DNA from: an uncultured Veillonella sp.
GTDB lineage: Bacteria; Bacillota; Negativicutes; Veillonellales; Veillonellaceae
NCBI GenBank assembly: GCA_900549805.1
Contig: URPV01000037.1
Location: 1 to 12,220, forward strand
Reading direction: 5' to 3'
DNA: 12,220 nt
Shown: positions 7,202 through 12,220 of the stretch, piece by piece
How positions within the stretch are numbered: the first letter of the stretch is position 1
Layout of the letters: the number at the start of each line of letters is the position of its first letter
Program-made: the position numbers and the translations under genes
Notes under the pieces: generated by a model
What the model was told of the DNA's origin: nothing
The model's input: only the letters and a program-made list of their open reading frames with translations
The model's database searches: none

Positions 7202-8842
7202 ATGACAACACTTCTCGCTCTGTTGCCTATCCTCTGGATGATTGTTGCCCTAGCAATCCTCAAATTGCCTGCTTGGAAGGCGACCTCCATAGCAGCCATA
7301 TCGTCCTTCCTGATTGCCGTTATACCGGCCTTGGGCTTTTCTAAAGACCCTGTCATTATTCTATCGGGAGCCCTAGAAGGGGTTGCCCTCGCCGTATGGC
7401 CTATTTGCCTAGTTATTACAGCGGCCATCTTCACCTACAACCTAGTGGTTAAAACAGGAGCCATGGAATGCATTAAATCCATGCTCGCTTCTGTATCAGA
7501 AGATAAACGCATCTTAGCCCTCCTTTTAGCTTGGGGCTTTGGTAATTTCATGGAAGGCATGGCCGGTTTTGGCACAGCCGTTGCTATTCCAGCAGCTATG
7601 ATGGTAGCACTCGGCTTTAACCCCCTCCGCTCTATTATCGCCTGCCTAGTGGCTAACTCTGTTCCCACCACATTTGGTTCTATTGGCATTCCGACCACTA
7701 CTTTGGCTACCCTTACGGGTATTGATCCTATCAACCTAGGGACTTACATTTCAACCCAACTCTTCGTCCTCAATGCCATCACGCCATTCTTTATCGTAGC
7801 TATTATCTCTGGTTCCCTTAAGGCTATTAAGGGCGTATTCGTGCCTACTCTACTCACAGGGCTAGCCTTGGCGATACCAGAACTCTTTATGAACTTCGTA
7901 GTAGGCCCGGAGTTATCCGTTATCGGCGCCTCTATCGTCATCATGGCCTTTATCGTGTTAACTGCTAAAATCTTCGACCCTAAGGATCCAAACTACCGGG
8001 TGCAAAGCGATGAAAGACCAGCCATTACTAAAGGTCAAGCCTTACAGGCAGCCTCTCCTTTCATCCTCATCTTCATCCTCTTAATTTTAGCTTCTAATCT
8101 CTTTGCACCATTGAATAGTGTTTTAACCTCCATCAAGACCTCTATTCCAATTTACATGGGGCAAGGGGCTAAGCCTTATACCTTTGTATGGATCACGACG
8201 CCGGGCATCCTGATCTTTATCGCAGCCATCATAGGGGGGCTCATTCAAAATGCCAGTCCTAGCACCATGCTTAAGACGGCAGGAACAACTCTTAACAATC
8301 TCAAATTAACCTACTTAACCATCATAACCATCGTCATTACAGCTAAGATTATGACCTACTCTGGTATGACCTCTGCTATCGCTGCTACTATTGTTGGAGC
8401 TGCTGGTAATATGTACCCTGCGGTAGCACCATTAATCGGCGCTCTCGGAGGCTTCCTCACAGGATCTGGGACCAACTCTAATGTCCTCTTCGGCCCCCTT
8501 CAAGCGGCCGCAGCCGATCAATTAAACTTTGGCGACAAGGACCTTTCCTTGTGGTTAGCAGCTATTAACTCTGGTGCTGCAGGCCTAGGCAAAATGCTAG
8601 CCCCTCAATCCATTGCCATCGCTATCGGCGCTGTCATCCCAGCCCTCAAGGAGTACAATCAAAAGCAGGGGCTTTCAGAAGAACAATGTAAGAAGGAAGA
8701 AAGCCAAATCAACCCATCCAATATTATGAAGCAAGTATTTCCATACTTCTTTATCTTCCTAGCTATTGATGGGGCCATCTCCTTCCTAGGTCATAACTTC
8801 ATTAACCACATCGATGCAGCCCTAGCCTTAATAGGAAAATAA
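7202..8842 (+). CDS. lctP: L-lactate permease, LctP family (copy 2)
   Basis: This is a 546-residue paralogue of the gene just upstream, colinear with it and differing mostly by conservative changes (Ile/Val/Leu, Ala/Ser). The same signatures are present, including GFGNFMEGMAGFG at 112-124, SVPTTFGSIGIPTT, GSGTNSNVLFGPLQ and GKMLAPQSIAIA, so it should be a working lactate-proton symporter. AAAGGGG stands six bases before the ATG at 7202. The N-terminus is three residues shorter than in copy 1, and the C-terminus carries a short extra tail (ALALIGK). A strong hairpin separates the two copies, and a possible promoter precedes that hairpin, so the copies may be expressed under different conditions. 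Different affinity or a preference for the other lactate stereoisomer is possible but not visible in the sequence. A bidirectional terminator follows. Confidence 0.93.
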   Translation: MTTLLALLPILWMIVALAILKLPAWKATSIAAISSFLIAVIPALGFSKDPVIILSGALEGVALAVWPICLVITAAIFTYNLVVKTGAMECIKSMLASVSEDKRILALLLAWGFGNFMEGMAGFGTAVAIPAAMMVALGFNPLRSIIACLVANSVPTTFGSIGIPTTTLATLTGIDPINLGTYISTQLFVLNAITPFFIVAIISGSLKAIKGVFVPTLLTGLALAIPELFMNFVVGPELSVIGASIVIMAFIVLTAKIFDPKDPNYRVQSDERPAITKGQALQAASPFILIFILLILASNLFAPLNSVLTSIKTSIPIYMGQGAKPYTFVWITTPGILIFIAAIIGGLIQNASPSTMLKTAGTTLNNLKLTYLTIITIVITAKIMTYSGMTSAIAATIVGAAGNMYPAVAPLIGALGGFLTGSGTNSNVLFGPLQAAAADQLNFGDKDLSLWLAAINSGAAGLGKMLAPQSIAIAIGAVIPALKEYNQKQGLSEEQCKKEESQINPSNIMKQVFPYFFIFLAIDGAISFLGHNFINHIDAALALIGK

Positions 8843-8868
8843 AATGGGTTCTTACTTAGACCTAATGC

Positions 8869-8902
8869 CAAAAAGACTAGCTCCTAAGAGCTAGTCTTTT
8901 TG
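8869..8902. terminator. Bidirectional terminator between convergent genes
   Basis: CAAAAAGACTAGCTC pairs perfectly with GAGCTAGTCTTTTTG around a four-base loop (CTAA). A run of five A on the left and five T on the right make it usable on both strands. It closes lctP copy 2 from the left and the secreted repeat protein from the right. Confidence 0.9.
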
Positions 8903-8947
8903 TATGTGATTAATTGCTCGTCTAATTGCTTTCATTAGGGGTAAGAA

Positions 8948-9604
8948 TTATTTTGTTACTTTGTTTGCAGATGTAGCTTTTTTAGCAGGCTCTTCTTTAG
9001 GCGCTTGTGCCTTATTCACTGTAGTTGCATCCTCAACATCCTTCACTGCAAGACCTGTATCATGTTTTACAACACGGACTTCATCCGCATTTGGCACGTT
9101 CATAGCATGAGCTGTATCCATAGTTTCTGCATCTTCTCTTGTGGCTGATGTAGTTACTTTAGGTGCCGCTGGAGCAGTCACTGCGGGTACAGTAGCTTTA
9201 GTTGCTTCTGCTGGTGCACTTGCTACTGGTGTTTTTACTGCAGGTGCAGTAGTTTTAGTTGCTTTTACCGGTGCACTTGCTACTGGTGTTTTCACTGCGG
9301 GTGCGGTAGTTTTAGTTGCTTTTGCTGGTGCACTTGCTACTGGTGCGGTTATCGCAGGTACTGTAGTTTTAGTTGCTTTTGCTGGTGCACCTGCTACTGG
9401 TGCTTTCATTGCAGGTGCTGCTGTATTAGCAGTAGTTACTGTAGTTGCAGGTACAGCTGTTTGGTTATCTACAGGTGCATTTACTTTAGTTTGTGTCGCT
9501 TCTTGTACGAATGCTTGATTTACATGAGTTTGCGTTGGTTGTGCTGCAAATACGGACATAGACATAGCCGCTACCAAGCTAGTAATAGTCAATGTTTTTT
9601 TCAT
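8948..9604 (-). CDS. Secreted Ala/Pro/Thr/Lys-rich repeat protein
   Basis: I do not recognise a named family. The 218-residue product starts with a clear Sec signal peptide (MKKTLTITSLVAAMSMSVFAA; cleavage is likely after Ala20 or Ala21) with no lipobox cysteine. Residues 22-62 are polar and rich in Thr, Gln and Val. Residues 64-139 are four tandem 19-residue units of the form P-A-V-K-T-P-V-A-S-A-P-x-K-A-T-K-T-T-A, with a partial fifth. The tail (150-218) is charged and ends in a Lys-rich stretch. The composition suggests an extended, disordered, positively charged segment that could span or bind the cell wall in the periplasm or at the surface. This is inference. AAGGAAGG precedes the ATG at 9604. 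Its signal peptide closely matches that of the protein at 11313-12011. Confidence 0.75.
   Translation of the reverse strand: MKKTLTITSLVAAMSMSVFAAQPTQTHVNQAFVQEATQTKVNAPVDNQTAVPATTVTTANTAAPAMKAPVAGAPAKATKTTVPAITAPVASAPAKATKTTAPAVKTPVASAPVKATKTTAPAVKTPVASAPAEATKATVPAVTAPAAPKVTTSATREDAETMDTAHAMNVPNADEVRVVKHDTGLAVKDVEDATTVNKAQAPKEEPAKKATSANKVTK
9188..9415 (-). repeat. Four tandem 57-bp coding repeats
   Basis: Four in-frame units of 57 bp (19 codons each) encode residues 64-139 of the secreted protein. The segment GGTGCACTTGCTACTGGTG (plus strand) is identical in three units and differs by one base in the fourth. The similarity at DNA level suggests recent expansion by slippage or recombination, so copy number probably varies between strains. 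Confidence 0.85.
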
Positions 9605-9657
9605 TGTAATACCTTCCTTTCATCAGGCCTATAGGCCCTTCAACAGATTACCTCCTT

Positions 9658-9685
9658 AGTATAAGAAGGGTCTTTAAGTGGTCTA
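9658..9685 (-). promoter_or_regulatory. Candidate promoter of the secreted repeat protein
   Basis: On the minus strand TATACT (9658-9663) lies 16 bp after TAGACC (9680-9685; 4 of 6 matches to TTGACA). The -10 is followed by AAGGAGG. The full TATACTAAGG string recurs ahead of the other secreted protein in this window. Confidence 0.45.
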
Positions 9686-9741
9686 TGAGAAGTATCTAAC
9701 TAAAACCTAAAGGTTTCCTTAGCTTTTTATAATTCACTTAC

Positions 9742-9813
9742 GAAAAAAATTCTATTGTGCTAAGATAACTAGTGCCTTTATCGAGTTTATGATTTAAAAC
9801 TAGAATTTTTTTC
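9742..9813. repeat. 13-bp perfect inverted repeat, AT-rich
   Basis: GAAAAAAATTCTA (9742-9754) is the exact reverse complement of TAGAATTTTTTTC (9801-9813), with 46 bases between. It is too loosely spaced for a classical terminator. It may be an RNA stem in either leader or a remnant of a small palindromic element. Confidence 0.6.
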
Positions 9814-9938
9814 AAGCCCTTAAATTTTCATCAAACTCATAAGCTAAAAACCCCTTAGTATAGGGCTCTATCCCCTTTATGAAAGGATTTTTAGGCAGTT
9901 TTATCAGATTCTCACATTTACTTACTCATAGGTATACT

Positions 9939-11155
9939 ATGACCAACCTAAAAAAAGAAAATATACAAGAAGGGACTAAATATCCCCCCTTCCTCATCCT
10001 ATTCCTGGGACTCTTAACGGCCCTAACCCCCTTATCCATCGATATGTACCTACCGGCCCTACCCATGATGCCAGAGGTCTTTCAAACTAGCCCTTCCAAC
10101 ATCCAATTAACCCTATCCATGACGGTTACAGGGATTGCCATAGGCCAACTTTTTGGTGGACCTATTTCTGATATCTTCGGTCGCAAGCGCCCCTCATCAT
10201 AGGGAATATATTCTGCGCCTTAGCCACCTTAGCCTGTGCCCTATCACAATCCATCGAAGGGTTACTCTTAGCCCGTTTCTTAGCAGGTTTTATGGGGTCT
10301 ATAGGTGTTGTTATCTCTAAGGCAGTCGCCCGCGACTTAGCCAACGGTAAAGCCTTAGCCAAACTTCTTTCCCTCCTCATGATCGTCAATGGACTAGCCC
10401 CTGTGGTGGCTCCTCTCATAGGTGGGCAAATTTTAGTCTTCGGCTCTTGGCGCCTTGTTTTCATCGTCCTAACTATGATTGCAGTCATACTTTTCCTTAT
10501 GAGCTTGGTCTATACGGAAACTCTTCCGCCTGAAAGGCGGCAATCCAAGGATCTCAACTCTGTTATGGTCGCTTATAAGACCCTCTTTAAAGACCGTCAA
10601 TTTATGGGCCAATGCCTCGTACAAGGTTTTGGCTTTGGGGCCTTTTTCGCCTATATCTCCGGTTCTGCTTTCGTTTACCAAAATATTTATGGTCTAGATG
10701 CCCAAACCTTTTCCTATGTTTTTGGTATCAATTCTCTAGGGATTGTGATTGCCTCTAGCCTAGGGGGACGGGCCTCCAATGTAGTGTCCATCAAACATAT
10801 GCTCCAATTTGCCCTTTGGCAATTAGGTCTGGGCTCTCTCCTCTTCCTACTAGCTATCAAACTAGAGGCTCCTTTTATTCTAGTCGCCATTAGCCTATTT
10901 ATCGCTGCTACTTCCATTGGTAACATCGGCGCCTTTTCCTTCTCCCTGGCCCTGAAAGATCACGGTAAAATTGCTGGTTCTGCCTCCGCCCTCCTCGGTT
11001 TCTTCTCCATGATTTTCGCGGGCCTTATGGCCCCTATCGTAGGTATCCAAGGAGATCACAATGCTATACCGATGGCCATTACCATGGTCGTATGTATCAC
11101 CGTAGCTCTTCTAGCTCTCTATGGATTAGTCCTCAGAAAAGGTCAAGAGGACTAA
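9939..11155 (+). pseudogene. Bcr/CflA-type MFS drug-efflux transporter, frameshifted
   Basis: The first part (9939-10202) encodes 87 residues with the Bcr/CflA-like PLSIDMYLPALP (31-42) and the MFS motif A, GQLFGGPISDIFGRKRP (69-85). It then runs Pro-Ser-Ser-stop. From base 10193 the protein continues in the -1 frame as LIIGNIFCALATLACALSQ without a stop to 11155. Adding one C to the C4 run at 10190-10193 restores a 405-residue protein, the normal family length, so a single-base deletion explains the break. The intact family exports drugs or metabolites by proton antiport. ATG 9939 is chosen over ATG 9879 because the family has a short cytoplasmic N-terminus, although its ribosome binding site (ATAGGT) is weak. 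The rest of the sequence looks undamaged, so the lesion is either very recent or a sequencing error. Confidence 0.88.
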
Positions 11156-11194
11156 GTGGCTAAAATCTATAAAAATTATGGACTCATACTATTA

Positions 11195-11233
11195 GTCATT
11201 TAGTAGCAAATCATTATTAGTATACTAAATGAC
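11195..11233. repeat. 11-bp inverted repeat after the MFS gene
   Basis: GTCATTTAGTA (11195-11205) is the exact reverse complement of TACTAAATGAC (11223-11233), with a 17-nt spacer. An inner palindrome TTAGTATACTAA occupies 11217-11228. No T-run follows on either strand, so it is not a standard terminator. It could be a protein-binding site or an RNA processing hairpin at the MFS 3' end. Confidence 0.5.
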
Positions 11234-11248
11234 AAGACCTGCTATAAC

Positions 11249-11288
11249 AAAAAAGGAACGACTCACCACTGTGAGCCGTTCCTTTTTT
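11249..11288 (-). terminator. Terminator between MFS gene and second secreted protein
   Basis: AAAAAAGGAACG-A-CTCAC pairs with GTGAG-C-CGTTCCTTTTTT around the loop CACT. The single odd position (11261/11276) is a G-U wobble in the minus-strand RNA but an A-C mismatch in the plus-strand RNA, which favours the minus direction, where the secreted-protein gene ends 24 bases away. The A and T runs make it usable for the convergent MFS transcript too. Confidence 0.88.
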
Positions 11289-11312
11289 ATAAGAAATTAC
11301 AGGCTATGCCTC

Positions 11313-12011
11313 TTATTTTTTTGCGTTCAAAGGTACAAAGAGAGTACCTTCTTCCTTAGGAAGGATGGTTCCTTCAGGAATGATAGAGTACACCGTTTTA
11401 CCTTGGGCTACATAGAAACCTGCTGGCATTTGAGTCAAACCCGTAAAATCAGAAGGCAATTTTGCAGATACATCTGGATCTGCCTTGAGAACCTTATTCA
11501 AGGTGTTGACATCAAATTTACCGAAATCGGATACCTGCATCGCTGCCCCTGTTTTAGTATTGTAGGTGAAGCCTACGATTTCTGCAGGAGACTTATCATC
11601 AGATGCATCATTTGTGAATGTTACATAGGAGAAGATACCATCTCCATCAGCCTTGATGTCATAAAGGGACATAACCTTAGGGTGCTTAGCGGAAATAGCC
11701 GCAACAAAGTTTTTTACTTGCTTATTGATGGCTTCAGCAGCCTTAGGATCTTTAGCCGTTACTTGTGGATAAAGAATCAATTGATTATCATTGTTAATCA
11801 ATTGAGATTCAATCTTTACCTGATTGCCCTTATTGTATTGGCCTTTATTAGGTTGATCAAAGTCGGTAGCAAAGCCTTGTGCATCTTGTACTTGACCTTG
11901 ATCAGCATTAGCTGTTACTGCAGCAGCATTGTCCGCTACTTGACCAGCAGCAAATACTGGCACAGCCATAGCTGCCGCAAGAGCTGTAATAGTTAACGTT
12001 TTTTTCAACAT
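11313..12011 (-). CDS. Secreted protein, possibly DUF3298/RsiV-like
   Basis: The 232-residue product starts with a Sec signal peptide (MLKKTLTITALAAAMAVPVFAA; cleavage is likely near Ala21/Ala22) and has no lipobox. After an Ala/Gln/Asp-rich linker (23-60) comes a compact domain. It includes a strand pair at 66-83 (KIESQLINNDNQLILYPQV), a helix at 88-110, FTYNTKTGAAMQVSDFG (148-164) and a C-terminal AGFYVAQGKTVYSIIPEG (197-214) leading to LFVPL. The 'tyrosine-x-x-x-TG-x-x' strand followed by a helix and a final Phe-Tyr strand resembles the DUF3298 domain of RsiV-like envelope proteins. This is a fold-level impression with moderate confidence. AGGTG lies six bases before ATG 12011, which is preferred to the GTG at 12020. 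The protein is probably periplasmic. The function is unknown. Confidence 0.75.
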   Translation of the reverse strand: MLKKTLTITALAAAMAVPVFAAGQVADNAAAVTANADQGQVQDAQGFATDFDQPNKGQYNKGNQVKIESQLINNDNQLILYPQVTAKDPKAAEAINKQVKNFVAAISAKHPKVMSLYDIKADGDGIFSYVTFTNDASDDKSPAEIVGFTYNTKTGAAMQVSDFGKFDVNTLNKVLKADPDVSAKLPSDFTGLTQMPAGFYVAQGKTVYSIIPEGTILPKEEGTLFVPLNAKK

Positions 12012-12086
12012 GTGTATCACCTATACCTGTTTAATGGTTATTCTAGGGGACCAACTCTTATGAATTGTCATATCCCGGATACCCTT

Positions 12087-12115
12087 AGTATACAGGAGTA
12101 AGGAAAAAAGTCCAA
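12087..12115 (-). promoter_or_regulatory. Candidate promoter of the second secreted protein
   Basis: On the minus strand TATACT (12087-12092) stands 17 bp downstream of TTGGAC (12110-12115). It would give a leader of about 70 nt. The -10 is part of TATACTAAGG, the same ten bases seen ahead of the secreted repeat protein. The remaining bases to the right edge show only AT-rich sequence and a plus-strand TATACT at 12153-12158 that could serve a gene outside the window. Confidence 0.5.
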
Positions 12116-12220
12116 AAAAAAAATCTAAAAACTTTATAACATAAGAGTCTTGTATACTATCCAAAAGACTTCTTTAGGATTTCTACAATCCCCAGGGAAT
12201 GTTTAAAAAAGCGCCTTACC

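Larger units (their letters stand above)
9605..9938. other. Divergent intergenic region between repeat protein and MFS gene
   Basis: This 334-bp AT-rich stretch shows no convincing gene. It holds the candidate promoter of the secreted repeat protein (9658-9685), a second copy of the same TATACTAAGG element (9853-9862), and a 13-bp inverted repeat (9742-9754 with 9801-9813). A plus-strand promoter for the MFS gene is not clear; TGCTAAGAT at 9758-9766 is a weak candidate. Confidence 0.5.

Noticed and set aside
9188..9415. CRISPR-like array
   Set aside because: The periodic 57-bp units are contiguous and in frame within one gene, with no spacers and no cas genes nearby.
9141..9518. 125-codon plus-strand open frame antisense to the secreted repeat protein
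   Set aside because: It is the mirror of the tandem 57-bp repeats, which lack stops on both strands. There is no ribosome binding site, and the opposite strand has a signal peptide and a good start.
9879..9938. ATG 9879 start for the MFS gene
   Set aside because: No ribosome binding site precedes it, and the 20 added residues do not match the short N-terminus of Bcr/CflA proteins.
10185..10205. Programmed ribosomal frameshift in the MFS gene
   Set aside because: A -1 slip on CGC-CCC would leave the CGC codon mispaired, and no slippery heptamer or downstream stimulatory hairpin is apparent. A lost base is simpler.
11229..11996. 255-codon plus-strand open frame opposite the second secreted protein
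   Set aside because: The translation is rich in Cys, Arg and Ile with no recognisable domain, and it starts inside a terminator hairpin. The minus-strand gene has a signal peptide, a ribosome binding site and a promoter.

Overview
The window looks like chromosomal DNA of a lactate-fermenting member of the Negativicutes, most probably Veillonella or a close relative. This is an inference from gene content: an Ldh2-family malate/lactate dehydrogenase followed by two tandem LctP lactate permeases, strong AAGGAG-type ribosome binding sites, and diderm-style secreted proteins. No rRNA, tRNA, CRISPR array, integrase or transposase is visible. The region reads as ordinary chromosome with small accessory touches.

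Layout, left to right. (1) The 5' part of a minus-strand DUF1653 gene runs off the left edge (1-184). It has its own extended -10 promoter and sits behind a very long terminator hairpin (292-380). (2) A minus-strand two-gene unit follows: an orphan cytoplasmic-type molybdopterin oxidoreductase (1740-3737) and, 24 nt downstream, the branched-chain amino acid carrier brnQ (384-1715). (3) A 430-bp AT-rich divergent intergenic region (3738-4167) carries candidate promoters for both directions. (4) The plus-strand lactate module comprises the Ldh2-family dehydrogenase (4168-5304), lctP copy 1 (5426-7057) and lctP copy 2 (7202-8842), each pair separated by a hairpin. (5) A shared bidirectional terminator (8869-8902) closes that module and a convergent secreted Ala/Pro/Thr-rich repeat protein (8948-9604). 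(6) A Bcr/CflA-type drug-efflux MFS gene (9939-11155) is broken by a single missing base in a C-run. (7) A second small secreted protein (11313-12011, minus strand) has nearly the same signal peptide as the first.

How the genes work together. The permeases bring in lactate, and the dehydrogenase oxidises it to pyruvate or exchanges hydrogen between lactate and oxaloacetate, feeding the pyruvate-to-propionate/acetate fermentation typical of Veillonella. The molybdoenzyme and BrnQ form a separate unit whose substrate cannot be read from the sequence. The two secreted proteins flanking the broken MFS gene share a leader peptide and a TATACTAAGG-type promoter element, so they may belong to one envelope regulon.

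The points most worth checking are: the dehydrogenase as a candidate for the long-known malate-lactate transhydrogenase activity of Veillonella; the promoter-plus-terminator arrangement ahead of lctP copy 2; the repeated TATACTAAGG element; and whether the MFS frameshift is real. I see no clear sign of a wholly new defence or mobile system here.
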